From Rhodospirillaceae bacterium (GTDB taxonomy: Bacteria > Pseudomonadota > Alphaproteobacteria > GCA-2731375): 53,748 nt of DNA. Position numbers and translations under genes: made by a program. Below are positions 37,080-45,759 of this stretch, piece by piece. How positions within the stretch are numbered: the first letter of the stretch is position 1; the number at the start of each line of letters is the position of its first letter. Under the pieces are notes generated by a model that worked only from the letters and a program-made list of their open reading frames with translations, did no database searches and was not told where the DNA came from. The stretch lies in NCBI GenBank assembly GCA_018660265.1, contig JABJKS010000027.1:1-53748 (forward strand), in the 5' to 3' direction.

Positions 37080-37625
37080 CTATCGAGTGCGGTGACGGTC
37101 AAGTTCCGGATTATCAAAGGGCTGGAACGCTGTCAGCTCCTTGGTTTCGTAATAATGTTTCAACGCCCAGACGCCCGAGGGAAAAGCAATTTCGTTCCAG
37201 GGAATTTCATCCCAGGCGTAAAGGTCCACTTCCAGGCTTTCCTCTCCCGCGCCGAATTCCGGGCTGGTCATCTTTGCCCGGTACATCATATGCACCTGAC
37301 TGATCCGGGGGATATTATAGATCCCGATCAGGGCATCAATCTCGATATTGGCGCAGGCTTCTTCCAGGGTTTCCCGGGCGGCACCCTCTGCCGTGCTTTC
37401 GCCCTCTTCCATGAAGCCGGCAGGCACTGTCCAATAGCCGTGGCGCGGCTCGATCGCCCGTTTGCACAACAGGATCTTGTCTTCCCAGGTGCACACGGCA
37501 CCCACCACGATCTTTGGATTGACGTAATTGATCCAGCCGCAATCACCGCAGACATGGCGTTCATGGGTATCCCCGTCGGGAACTTCCCGGGCGAAGGGAT
37601 AACTTGCTATAGGTCCATTATTCAT
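37080..37625 (-). CDS. Nudix hydrolase with N-terminal zinc ribbon
   Basis: A 181-residue hydrolase acting on nucleoside diphosphates linked to another group. An N-terminal zinc-ribbon-like stretch ([21 protein letters not shown]) resembles NudC. The Nudix box is [25 protein letters not shown]: all the G-x5-E-x7-R-E-x2-E-E residues are present. NADH, ADP-ribose or a capped RNA end are possible substrates. The start at 37625 gives [19 protein letters not shown]. It ends before the GlcG-like gene, same strand. Confidence 0.88.
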   Translation of the reverse strand: MNNGPIASYPFAREVPDGDTHERHVCGDCGWINYVNPKIVVGAVCTWEDKILLCKRAIEPRHGYWTVPAGFMEEGESTAEGAARETLEEACANIEIDALIGIYNIPRISQVHMMYRAKMTSPEFGAGEESLEVDLYAWDEIPWNEIAFPSGVWALKHYYETKELTAFQPFDNPELDRHRTR

Positions 37626-37713
37626 GCCCCTAATGTGGCATCATGGGGCCCCTGCGTCCAGATCGAGGTTGTGGTATAATTGACCCATCGTAACGATCAA
37701 TAGGGTTCGGATC

Positions 37714-38127
37714 ATGGACGTTGTCTTACAAAGTTTCGCCGCCGGTTTCCCGGTATTGATGCTGCATCTGCTAGTCACCCTGGCGATGCTGGCGGGCGGC
37801 GTTGTGCTCTATACAATCACCACACCACATAAAGACTTCGCCCTGGTGCGCGAAGGCAACCTGGCCGCCGCTATTTCCCTGGCAGGTGCCATATTGGGAT
37901 TGGCCATACCCTTGGCCTTTTGCATGGCATCCTCGGTCAGCGTGGCGGAAATCGTCATCTGGGGCGTATTGGCAGTATTTGTCCAGATCCTGGTGTTTCG
38001 TCTGAGTGATCTGCTACTGCGCGATCTGTCCAGCCGAATTGAGAGTGGTGAGATGGCAGCAGCGGTATTATTGGCGGGTATCAAGTTATCAGTAGCCGCC
38101 GTCAACGCCGCCGCGATCTCCGGTTAA
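37714..38127 (+). CDS. DUF350-like membrane protein
   Basis: A 137-residue protein with four hydrophobic segments: about residues 10-32, 50-72, 75-98 and 110-135. The charged break FALVREGNLAAAISLAGAILGLAIPL between spans one and two and the FRLSDLLLRDLSSRIESGEMAAAVLLAGIKLSVA ending match the DUF350 family of unknown function. In alphaproteobacteria it often sits with envelope or stress genes. The neighbouring trypsin-like protease starts 20 bases later, so the two may be linked. Confidence 0.72.
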   Translation: MDVVLQSFAAGFPVLMLHLLVTLAMLAGGVVLYTITTPHKDFALVREGNLAAAISLAGAILGLAIPLAFCMASSVSVAEIVIWGVLAVFVQILVFRLSDLLLRDLSSRIESGEMAAAVLLAGIKLSVAAVNAAAISG

Positions 38128-38146
38128 GACGACCGAGCGCTTTGTC

Positions 38147-39004
38147 ATGAACCGCCTGACCTATCTGATTGCCATATTGGCCGTGCTGTATGGCGTGGTC
38201 AGTGCCCTGATGGGCGGAGAAGACGGCCCGCGCAGGCCGCAGATATCATCCCCTGAAACGACATCCCCTGCGCCTTGGCGGGGCGCACAGAAGTTGCCCG
38301 ACAGATCCACCGGTCCCACCATCGAGGTCGATGTAGGTGCCAAGGGGTCGTCTACCGGCACCGCCTTTGCCATCACCAGCGATGGTTGGTGGCTGACCGC
38401 GCGCCATGTCGCCCATGGCTGCGATGCCCTTTGGATCCAGACCGCCCCACGCAAGGGCTGGCGCGTGGCCGAGGTGCATTTGCATCCCAATGCCGACCTC
38501 GCCCTTTTACGCACCAACCAGGGCCGGGTGCCCCTGACCCTGGCCCAAGGTGCGCCTGGACGTGGCGAAGACGGCTTTTCCCTAGGCTACCCGCAAGGCA
38601 AGCCGGGCGATGTACATGCCAGGGTGATCGGTCAGGCGCGGATGAAATCCGTAGGCCGCTATCGCATCAACGAACCGATCCTGGCCTGGGCCGAAGTCTC
38701 CCGCACGCCGCGCAGCCTGCCCGCACTGGGGGGATTGTCGGGCGGTCCCATGCTGGATGACCAGGGCCGGGTGGTCGGCGTCCTGGTCGCCTCGTCCAAA
38801 CGCCGGGGCCGGGTCATGACCGCGGCCCAGTCATCCATCAATGATTTGCTGGCCAATTATCCCGCCGCCCAAGCCAGCGCCGGTGCCTTGTCCCAGCGGA
38901 TTGACGGCAACAGCTTCCGCCAAACCGGGCAAAGCCTGCGCCGGGATCTGACAATTGCCAAAGTCCTGTGCCGGGTACGTCAAACCCGGCGTCGCCCCAG
39001 ATGA
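38147..39004 (+). CDS. Trypsin-like serine protease, membrane anchored
   Basis: A 285-residue protease of the trypsin/DegP fold. An N-terminal hydrophobic helix (YLIAILAVLYGVVSALMGG) likely anchors it so that the catalytic domain faces the periplasm. The triad is visible: His87 in LTARHVAHGC, Asp117 in PNADLALL and Ser198 in GGLSGGPMLDD. There is no PDZ domain. The C-terminus is basic (RVRQTRRRPR). Three 11-base tandem repeats cross its stop codon. Confidence 0.85.
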   Translation: MNRLTYLIAILAVLYGVVSALMGGEDGPRRPQISSPETTSPAPWRGAQKLPDRSTGPTIEVDVGAKGSSTGTAFAITSDGWWLTARHVAHGCDALWIQTAPRKGWRVAEVHLHPNADLALLRTNQGRVPLTLAQGAPGRGEDGFSLGYPQGKPGDVHARVIGQARMKSVGRYRINEPILAWAEVSRTPRSLPALGGLSGGPMLDDQGRVVGVLVASSKRRGRVMTAAQSSINDLLANYPAAQASAGALSQRIDGNSFRQTGQSLRRDLTIAKVLCRVRQTRRRPR

Positions 39005-39032
39005 AACCCAGATGAAACCCTGATGAAAACCA
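39000..39032 (+). repeat. Tandem repeat, three 11-base units
   Basis: GATGAAACCCA (39000-39010), GATGAAACCCT (39011-39021) and GATGAAAACCA (39022-39032) follow head to tail across the end of the protease gene. The first two differ at one position. Slippage at this tract could move or extend the protease stop. Confidence 0.7.
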
Positions 39033-39048
39033 GACCATAGGTAATACA

Positions 39049-39507
39049 ATGACAAACACAGTCGCATTCGAACGCAGCCACGACATTCTCATCAATGCAC
39101 CGGCCGGGGCGGTCTTGGACTATGTCTCCAATCCTAACAGCTGGCCGGAATGGATCATTGCCTCGCACGAAATGGACAGCCCCGACCGGCCCCTGGTTGA
39201 AGGCGATACTTTTCGCGAGCAATGGCATACCCGCACAGGCGGGGTGGAATTAAACTGGAAAGTGACCGAATGCCAATCCCCCAACCTTTGGATAGCGGAG
39301 ACCATGACCTCTTTCATCGGCCTTATAATTGCCCGATATGACGTGGAGCAGGTGGGCGACCAGGTGCGCTATACCCGCACGATTACCAACCCCGCCAGGC
39401 CCAAAGCCCCGACGCCGGAAATGGTTGAACGTATCGACGCCGAAGCCAAGGTTTGCCTGGAAAATATCAAACGCAACGTTGAAGCGAAGGTCGCCGCAAG
39501 CGCTTGA
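39049..39507 (+). CDS. SRPBCC-fold protein
   Basis: A 152-residue protein with the START/Bet v1-like pattern: SHDILINAPAGAVLDYVSNPNSWPEW, then VEGDTFREQWHTRTGGVELNWKVTECQSPNLWIAETMT, VEQVGDQVRYTRTITNP and a long C-terminal helix. These proteins bind hydrophobic ligands or act as polyketide cyclases. No catalytic residue stands out. The M20 gene converges with it 15 bases away. Confidence 0.82.
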   Translation: MTNTVAFERSHDILINAPAGAVLDYVSNPNSWPEWIIASHEMDSPDRPLVEGDTFREQWHTRTGGVELNWKVTECQSPNLWIAETMTSFIGLIIARYDVEQVGDQVRYTRTITNPARPKAPTPEMVERIDAEAKVCLENIKRNVEAKVAASA

Positions 39508-39522
39508 CTATTCGAGGCTTGA

Positions 39523-40686
39523 CTATTCAGGCGACAGACTACGCTCCACAATGCGGGCAAAGAAGCTGGCCCCATAGACCAGCGCTTGGTCATTGAAGTC
39601 ATAGTCCTGGTTATGCACGGGCATGCTGTCGGCACCATTGCCTACATGGAGGTAGCAACTGGGCACTTGTTCGGCCATAAACGAAAAATCCTCTGACCCC
39701 GTGCTGGGTGGAAGTGACCTGGTCACTTGATCAACCCCGACCAGTTCATCGCATACCTCTGCCGCCAGGGCGGCTGTGGCTTCCGCGTTGACCACAGGAT
39801 GGAAGATAATTCGAAAATCCACTTCGGCACTGCCCCCATGCGAGGCTGCGATACCGCTGGCTAATTGTTCCAGCCGGGCCCTAATTTTATTCATCACATC
39901 CATGGAGAGGGTCCGAATGGTGCCGGAAAGGCGCGCGGTTGCCGGAATTACGTTGTAGGCATCACCCGCGTGCACCTGGGTGATGGACAACACCGCTGTC
40001 TCAGTCGGAGAAATATTGCGCGCCACAATTGTCTGCAAGGCACCGATCAATTCACCGGCAATGGTTACCGGATCGACGCCTTGATGGGGGAAGGCACCAT
40101 GGGCACCCTTGCCCGAAACCTCGATATCAAAAAACGCACCGGCCGCGGTGCGGATACCGGCCGTTGCATCAAAGGTGCCCAAGGGCGTTCCCGGTGCGTT
40201 ATGCATCGCGTACAGGCTGTCGCAGGGAAATTGATCAAACAGGCCATCTTCGATCATGGCCCGGGCACCGCCGATGCCTTCTTCAGCCGGTTGAAAGATG
40301 AAATTGACCTGGCCGCGAAAATTCTGCGTTTGGGAGAGGTATTTTGCCGCCCCCAGCAACATGGCGCTGTGGCCGTCGTGGCCACAGGCATGCATGACAC
40401 CATGGTTGGTGGAGCGATGATCAAAGGTATTCCGCTCGACAATCGGCAGGGCATCCATATCCGCACGCAGACCCACCGCCGTGGTCTCATTACCCACCTT
40501 CAGAACACCGACGACACCGGTCTTGCCAATGCCCCGATGCACCTGGATACCGAATTCCTCCAGCTTCGCGGCGACAAATTCCGCCGTGCGGTTTTCCTCA
40601 AACCCCAGTTCCGGATGGGCATGGAAATCTTTACGCCAGTCCTGGATTTCGTCTTTCATGGCAATGATATCGTCAATAAGCGGCAT
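39523..40686 (-). CDS. M20-family amidohydrolase, hippurate hydrolase type
   Basis: A 387-residue zinc peptidase of the M20D group (HipO/IAA-amino acid hydrolase). Metal residues lie in GLRADMDALP, MHACGHDGHSAMLLGAA, FIFQPAEEGIGGARAMIEDG and YAMHNAPGTPLG, and the C-terminal SEDFSFMAEQVP block completes the site. It removes an acyl group from an N-acyl amino acid. It is divergent from the winged-helix regulator at 40847 and shares its operator region. Whether it belongs to the sialate-like pathway is unknown. Confidence 0.9.
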   Translation of the reverse strand: MPLIDDIIAMKDEIQDWRKDFHAHPELGFEENRTAEFVAAKLEEFGIQVHRGIGKTGVVGVLKVGNETTAVGLRADMDALPIVERNTFDHRSTNHGVMHACGHDGHSAMLLGAAKYLSQTQNFRGQVNFIFQPAEEGIGGARAMIEDGLFDQFPCDSLYAMHNAPGTPLGTFDATAGIRTAAGAFFDIEVSGKGAHGAFPHQGVDPVTIAGELIGALQTIVARNISPTETAVLSITQVHAGDAYNVIPATARLSGTIRTLSMDVMNKIRARLEQLASGIAASHGGSAEVDFRIIFHPVVNAEATAALAAEVCDELVGVDQVTRSLPPSTGSEDFSFMAEQVPSCYLHVGNGADSMPVHNQDYDFNDQALVYGASFFARIVERSLSPE

Positions 40687-40771
40687 CTTTATAACCTCAA
40701 TTTTCTTTGTCGAAGACCTACTGTCTATATGGAAATCACCGGCCTGAACAGAGAGGAGCCGCGATCAACTC

Positions 40772-40801
40772 TTGACGTTCACGGAATGAACGCAGTAATG
40801 T
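40772..40801 (+). promoter_or_regulatory. Candidate promoter of the regulator gene
   Basis: TTGACG at 40772-40777, an 18-base spacer, then TAATGT at 40796-40801. Both boxes overlap the two palindromes at 40776-40816, which is the usual geometry for repression by a protein binding there. Confidence 0.4.
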
Positions 40802-40816
40802 TCGTGACGTGAACAT
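40776..40816. promoter_or_regulatory. Twin palindromes GTTC-N7-GAAC, probable operators
   Basis: The first site, CGTTCA-CGGAA-TGAACG (40776-40792), and the second, ATGTTC-GTGACGT-GAACAT (40798-40816), each have six-base arms and share the core GTTC-N7-GAAC. Their centres are 23 bases apart, about two helical turns. They lie 31 bases upstream of the winged-helix gene and between it and the divergent M20 gene. Autoregulation by that protein is the simplest reading. Confidence 0.65.
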
Positions 40817-40846
40817 TGATTCGATTCTGACCATTCTGGACCGCCC

Positions 40847-41533
40847 ATGAGCAGCGATCAAACATTGGATGACGGTGAATTGCCTGCCGAGGGGATTGAC
40901 AATGAAACCCGCATCACCATGGAAATGCTCCATGCGGTGGATGGGGAGGAACGCCTGTCCCAACGGGGCCTGGCATCCCGCCTGAATATCGCCCTGGGGC
41001 TGACCAATGCCTACCTGAAACGATGTGTGCGTTTGGGCCTGGTGAAGGTACGAAAGATCCCACCGAATCGTTACGCCTACTATCTGACCCCGAAGGGTTT
41101 TGGCGAGAAATCACGCTTGACCGCCAACTATCTTTTCCAGTCCTTTGACTACTACCGACGGGCCCGCAATCAGTGCGATCAACTGTTGGGAGAGGCCGCC
41201 GATAAAGGTCTGCGAAAGGTCGCCCTGGTGGGTGCGGGAGAGTTAGCGGAAATCGCACTTTTGTGCGCCTTACAGCACGATATTGAGGTGGTTGGCGTGG
41301 CCGATAAAAAGGCCACGGCAAACCGTTTCCGGCATGTGGATTTAGTCCGCGACCCGGCCTCTTTACCGACCTTTGACCTGGTCCTGATCTGCGATATGAA
41401 GAACCCTCAGAGCAGCTTTGAAGAACTGACTGGCCAATATGGTGCCGAGAGGATAAGAGCACCTGCATTGCTAAAAATTTCCTCTCCCCTCCTCCAACAA
41501 TTGGGTGCGGATCACTCGGAGACTAACCCATGA
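40847..41533 (+). CDS. Winged-helix regulator fused to a Rossmann-like domain
   Basis: A 228-residue protein. Residues about 20-90 form a winged helix of MarR type (ERLSQRGLASRLNIALGLTNAYLKRCVRLGLVKVRK, wing NRYAYYLTPKG). It resembles the EPS-associated MarR regulators placed near polysaccharide loci. After a helical linker, residues 120-212 look like a small Rossmann domain: KVALVGAGELAEIALL with a G-x-G-x2-A motif at 129-135, VVGVADKK, and FDLVLICDM. It may sense a nucleotide, NAD(H) or a sugar nucleotide. The gene overlaps the NusG-like gene by four bases. Confidence 0.75.
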   Translation: MSSDQTLDDGELPAEGIDNETRITMEMLHAVDGEERLSQRGLASRLNIALGLTNAYLKRCVRLGLVKVRKIPPNRYAYYLTPKGFGEKSRLTANYLFQSFDYYRRARNQCDQLLGEAADKGLRKVALVGAGELAEIALLCALQHDIEVVGVADKKATANRFRHVDLVRDPASLPTFDLVLICDMKNPQSSFEELTGQYGAERIRAPALLKISSPLLQQLGADHSETNP

Positions 41534-42045
41534 GTTCCCCTTCCAGACAATGGTATGCGGTCTATACGCAAGCCCGGATGGAGATGTGGGCGCGGAGCAA
41601 TCTGTGGGAGCGTGGCTTTGAGGTTTATTTGCCGCAATACCGCAGGGAACGACGCCATGCGCGCAAGACGGATTGGGTCAGCGCGCCATTATTCCCCCGT
41701 TATCTGTTTGTTGCCGCCGATCCGAAAGCCGGCCAACGGCGCTCTATCAACAGCGCGCCGGGTGTCATCAGCATGGTCAGCTTTGGCGAACGGCCGGCAA
41801 CGGTGTCGGATGCCCTGATCCAGGACATCATGGCGCGGGAAGATGAGCACGGCCATGTACAACTGGTAGATCCGAACACATTGTCACCAGGCGATCAGGT
41901 TCGCCTGCACAGCGGTGCCATGGCTGATCACATTGGCCTGTACGAGCGCCGGGGCGATGGGGAACGGGTTGTTATCCTGTTGAACCTGTTGGGCCGCGAA
42001 GTCAGGGTCAAGGTGCCCAGCGATTCCATTGCCCGCGTGCTTTAG
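41530..42045 (+). CDS. NusG/RfaH-type transcription elongation factor
   Basis: A 171-residue NusG paralogue. The N-terminal NGN domain reads WYAVYTQARMEMWARSNLWERGFEVYLPQYRRERRHARK ... SAPLFPRYLFVAADP, and the C-terminal KOW part LSPGDQVRLHSGAMADHIGLYERRGDGERVVILLNLLGREVRV. A paralogue beside a cell-surface-type operon and coupled to its regulator suggests an RfaH-like antiterminator for the genes downstream. It is not the housekeeping nusG, which normally sits with rplK and secE. Overlap with the regulator is four bases. Confidence 0.85.
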   Translation: MSSPSRQWYAVYTQARMEMWARSNLWERGFEVYLPQYRRERRHARKTDWVSAPLFPRYLFVAADPKAGQRRSINSAPGVISMVSFGERPATVSDALIQDIMAREDEHGHVQLVDPNTLSPGDQVRLHSGAMADHIGLYERRGDGERVVILLNLLGREVRVKVPSDSIARVL

Positions 42046-42063
42046 GTAGGATACAGACAGCTA

Positions 42064-42082
42064 ACCGGTCGCAAAAACCGGT
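42064..42082 (+). promoter_or_regulatory. Hairpin between NusG-like gene and the M20-neu genes
   Basis: ACCGGT (42064-42069) pairs with ACCGGT (42077-42082) around a seven-base loop CGCAAAA. No T run follows. It is in the leader of the M20-neu operon, just after the NusG-like gene. An elongation factor of the RfaH type could act near here, but no known ops sequence is seen. Confidence 0.3.
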
Positions 42083-42110
42083 ATTGTCCATAGCGGGGAT
42101 GAGGCACCAC

Positions 42111-43547
42111 ATGACACGCAATGCTGCCATTGCGCAGGCCACGGAACATTTTGATAGCGGCGATTTTTTCGATGATCTGGCCCGCCGGGTCGCCATCCCG
42201 TCGTCTGCACAGGTGCCGGCTTTACGACCGGAGCTGGACCGTTACCTCGCAGAGGAAATGACGCCAACCCTGGAAAGCCTCGGCTTTCAGACCACCGTTC
42301 ATCCCAATCCCGACGCCCGTGGCGGGCCCTTTCTGGTGGCGGAGCGGTTGGAGAACCCGAACCTGCCCACCGTATTCAGCTATGGCCACGGCGATGTGGT
42401 CCGTGGCTTTGAAGGGGACTGGCGCGACGGGCGAGACCCTTGGACCATGGTGAAGGGGGGCGTGACCGACGGCGGGGATGAAAGTGATCGTTGGTATGGT
42501 CGCGGCACGGCTGACAATAAGGGCCAGCATTCGGTTAACCTGGCCGCCCTGGCCGCTGTCCTGGCGGTACGTGGACGGCTTGGATTTAACTGCAAGATAT
42601 TGCTGGAGATGTCCGAGGAAGTCGGCTCTGTCGGGCTGGCGGAATTTGCTTCGGAACATCGCCAGGAACTGCGCGCCGATTTGCTTTTGGCATCCGACGG
42701 GCCGCGTCTGGCACCTGACAAACCAACGCTGTTCATGGGTAGTCGGGGTGCCTTGAATTTTGAACTGACAATAGACCTTCGTGAAGGTGGCCATCATTCG
42801 GGGAACTGGGGCGGCCTGATCTCCAACGCAGGCACCCGCCTGGCCAATGCCTTGGCCACCTTGGTGGGGCCGAAAGGTGAAATTCTTTTGCCCGCCCTGC
42901 GACCCGAGGCAATCCCTGCTTCCGTCCGGGAGGTGCTATCCAAGGTTAAGATGGGCGGTGGTCCCAATAGCGGCGGAGGCCCGGAAATCGAAGAGGATTG
43001 GGGACAGCCTGGTTTGAGCCCGGCAGAGCGGGTCTTCGCCTGGAACGCCTTCGAAGTTCTGGCGATCAAGGCCGGCAATCCCGATCAGGTGGCCAATGCC
43101 ATTCCCCCCAACGCCACGGCCTGGTGCCAAATCCGCTTTACCGTAGACCGGGACCCGGAGACATTTTTGCCCGCCATCCGCGCTCACCTGGACGAACATG
43201 GCTTTCACGATGTGGCCGTGGGTCAACAGCATGACGGCTTTATGATGAAAGCATCCCGCCTGTTGCCCGATCACCCCTGGGTACAGTGAGCCCGGGCCTC
43301 TTTACAGCAGACAACGGGCGCGGAACCGACAATTTTGCCCAACTTGGGCGGCTCCCTCCCCAATGATGTCTTTGCCGAGATATTGGGTTTGCCTACCATC
43401 TGGGTGCCGCATTCATATGCTGCCTGTTCACAACATGCCCCCAACGAGCACGCCCTGGCACCGGTTCTGCGGCAAGGTCTGCAGATTATGACGGGGCTGT
43501 TTTGGGATCTGGGTGAGGGCGATGTGCCCGAATGGAGAACCGCATGA
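42111..43547 (+). pseudogene. M20-family peptidase, interrupted by one in-frame TGA
   Basis: Start ATG 42111, with GAGG seven bases upstream. The frame carries M20 metal motifs SYGHGDVV, WYGRGTADNKGQHSVN, EMSEEVGS and LLASDGPR up to VQ then TGA at 43287-43289. The same frame then continues [10 protein letters not shown] ... [39 protein letters not shown] to TGA at 43545-43547. Homologues have Trp at the stop site, so TGG to TGA is likely. The truncated product lacks the C-terminal zinc His (VPHSY). The final stop overlaps neuB by four bases, so the gene was once part of the operon. Confidence 0.82.
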
Positions 43548-44593
43548 GCGTCAAGAGCATAGAAATCGGCGGACGGTCGGTAGGCAATGGCGCGCCTGCA
43601 TTGTTGATCGCCGAAGTCGGCCAGGCCCATGACGGCAGCCTGGGTACGGCACATGCGTTTATTGATGCCTCAGCCGCTGCCGGGGCTGACGCGATCAAGT
43701 TTCAGACCCATATTGCCGCCGCAGAATCGACCCTGGATGAGGAATTTCGGGTCAAATTCTCAAAGCAGGACGCCACCCGGTATGACTATTGGCAGCGTAT
43801 GGAATTCACCCCGGAACAATGGGCCGGCCTGTCCGGACATGCGGCGGACAAAGGCCTGATTTTCTTAAGCTCCGCCTTCTCTGTTCGGGCGGTGGAATTG
43901 CTGCACGCCTTGGAGCATCCGGCCTGGAAAATCGGTTCCGGCGAATACAAATCCGCCGATTTGATGGCAGCCATGGCGGCCACCGGCAAGCCCATTTTAC
44001 TCTCTACAGGGATGAGCCGCTGGTCAGAGATCGCCGAAAGCGCGGCAGGCATTCGGGCCCTGGGCGTCGATCTGGCGCTATTCCAATGCACCTCCCGTTA
44101 TCCGACACCCCTTGATGCGGTTGGCCTGAACGTCATTGATAAGTTGCGCGACGACCACGGCTGCCCCGTCGGCCTGTCCGATCACAGCGGCAGCCCCTTC
44201 CCGGCGCTTGCCGCCCTGGCCCGTGGTGTTGATATGATCGAAGTCCACGTGACCTTTGATAAAGGTCTGTTCGGCCCTGACGTGCCCGCCTCCCTGACCT
44301 TTGAAGAATTCCGCCAGGTCGCGGATGCCCGGGCCGCGTTTGCGGAAATGGATGCCAACCCGGTGGACAAGGACGTCGTGGCGGACGAAATGGAAACCAT
44401 GCGCGGGCTATTCACCAAAAGCCTGGCTCCGACGCGGGCCCTGGCCAAGGGAACCGTACTGACGGCTGAGATGCTGACGGCAAAGAAACCGGGCACCGGA
44501 ATTGCCGCCACCAGTTTGGAAGAATTTATCGGCCGCAGCCTGGCACGGGATGTTGTGCCCGATCGCCTGTTGCGGTTAGAGGATCTGCAATGA
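43544..44593 (+). CDS. neuB: NeuB-like N-acetylneuraminate (nonulosonate) synthase
   Basis: A 349-residue synthase joining a 2-acetamido sugar such as ManNAc with phosphoenolpyruvate to form a nine-carbon acid. The barrel motifs are [58 protein letters not shown] and [17 protein letters not shown]. Metal ligands are His214 and His235 ([14 protein letters not shown]). A C-terminal SAF (antifreeze-like) domain follows ([25 protein letters not shown]). Compared with classic NeuB the AxNHNG motif is changed to QAHDG and EKHFT to EVHVT. ATG 43544 has GGAG at good spacing. Confidence 0.85.
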   Translation: MSVKSIEIGGRSVGNGAPALLIAEVGQAHDGSLGTAHAFIDASAAAGADAIKFQTHIAAAESTLDEEFRVKFSKQDATRYDYWQRMEFTPEQWAGLSGHAADKGLIFLSSAFSVRAVELLHALEHPAWKIGSGEYKSADLMAAMAATGKPILLSTGMSRWSEIAESAAGIRALGVDLALFQCTSRYPTPLDAVGLNVIDKLRDDHGCPVGLSDHSGSPFPALAALARGVDMIEVHVTFDKGLFGPDVPASLTFEEFRQVADARAAFAEMDANPVDKDVVADEMETMRGLFTKSLAPTRALAKGTVLTAEMLTAKKPGTGIAATSLEEFIGRSLARDVVPDRLLRLEDLQ

Positions 44594-45759
44594 GCACAAA
44601 AGGCCCAAAGCGCAAGATCTGCATCGTCGTCAATAGCCGGGCCAACTATGGCCGCGTTAAATCCGTTATGCAGGCGGTTAAAGATCATCCCGACCTTGAA
44701 TTGCAGACCATAATTGGCGCCTCGGCGCTGCTTTATCGGTTTGGCCATGCGGTGGATATTATCCGTGCCGATGGGTTTGAACCCTCCGCCACGGTTTATT
44801 CCATTGTTGAGGGTGAGAACCCTACGACAATGGCCAAATCCACCGGCATGGCGATTATGGATTTATCCACCCAGTTTGAAAACCTGGCACCCGATGTGGT
44901 CCTGACCGTTGCCGACAGGTTCGAGACCATGGCGACCGCCATCGCGGCGTCTTACATGAACATTCCCCTGGCCCATACCCAGGGCGGCGAGGTAACGGGA
45001 TCAATCGATGAAAGCGTGCGCCACGCCATCACGAAACTGTCGCATGTGCATTTCCCGGCCACGGACTTGGCGGCGGACTATCTGCTGCGCATGGGGGAGG
45101 AACCCGACCGGGTGCATATGACCGGCTGCCCGGCCATCGATCTGATTGCGGATCTGGATATGAACCTGCCCAAGGATTTGTTCACGGACAATAAGGGCGT
45201 TGGCGCGGACCTGGACCCGAACCAGCCCTATCTTGTGGTCTTGCAACATCCTGTCACCACGGAATTCGGCGAGGGGTTTGAGCAGATCCAGGAAACCCTG
45301 GCCGCTGTTGTCGCCCTGGACATGCAGACAGCCTGGCTATGGCCCAATGTGGATGCGGGTTCTGACGATGTTTCAAAAGGCCTGCGCATGCATCGGGAGC
45401 ATGTGGGCGATGGTAAGCTGCATTTCTATCGCAACTTCAGTCCCGAGGACTATGCCCGCCTGATCGGCAATGCAGCTTGTCTGATCGGCAATTCATCATC
45501 CGGACTGCGGGAAGGGGCATATCTCGGCACCCCGGTTGTCAACATTGGTACCAGGCAGAGCAATCGTGAACACGGTGCAAATGTGACGCATGCAGCCTAT
45601 GACCGGGCGGATATTGAGGCCAAGGCGCGGGCCCATATCGCCCATGGCAGCTACCCCCAATCTAAAATATTTGGTGATGGGACGGCTGGTAGACAGATCG
45701 CGGATATCCTTGCGAGTGCGACCATAAACGTGCAAAAACGCCTGACCTACCGGCCCTGA
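44590..45759 (+). CDS. neuC: NeuC-like hydrolysing UDP-GlcNAc 2-epimerase
   Basis: A 389-residue GT-B-fold epimerase. NeuC makes ManNAc (or a related sugar) and UDP from UDP-GlcNAc or its modified form, supplying NeuB. Motifs: VVNSRANYGRVKSVM at the N-terminus, AKSTGMAIMDLSTQFENLAPDVVLTVADRFETMATAIAAS, AHTQGGEVTGSIDESVRHAITKLSHVHFPATDLAA and the C-terminal GNSSSGLREGAYLGTPVVNIG. All are standard. It overlaps neuB by four bases and the next gene by one. No CMP-sialate synthetase gene is near. Confidence 0.92.
   Translation: MSTKGPKRKICIVVNSRANYGRVKSVMQAVKDHPDLELQTIIGASALLYRFGHAVDIIRADGFEPSATVYSIVEGENPTTMAKSTGMAIMDLSTQFENLAPDVVLTVADRFETMATAIAASYMNIPLAHTQGGEVTGSIDESVRHAITKLSHVHFPATDLAADYLLRMGEEPDRVHMTGCPAIDLIADLDMNLPKDLFTDNKGVGADLDPNQPYLVVLQHPVTTEFGEGFEQIQETLAAVVALDMQTAWLWPNVDAGSDDVSKGLRMHREHVGDGKLHFYRNFSPEDYARLIGNAACLIGNSSSGLREGAYLGTPVVNIGTRQSNREHGANVTHAAYDRADIEAKARAHIAHGSYPQSKIFGDGTAGRQIADILASATINVQKRLTYRP

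Noticed and set aside
36795-37679. 294-residue plus-strand frame across the GlcG-like and Nudix genes
   Set aside because: It spans two well-recognised genes on the other strand and contains no domain of its own.
42084-42110. TTG start for the M20 gene
   Set aside because: The ATG at 42111 has a better ribosome site; the upstream codons add an unlikely sequence.
43287-43289. TGA in the M20 gene as selenocysteine or recoded tryptophan
   Set aside because: Other genes here (ruvC, ruvB, tolQ, glmM) end with TGA, so it is a normal stop. The M20 family has no selenocysteine at this place and no SECIS-like structure was evident.
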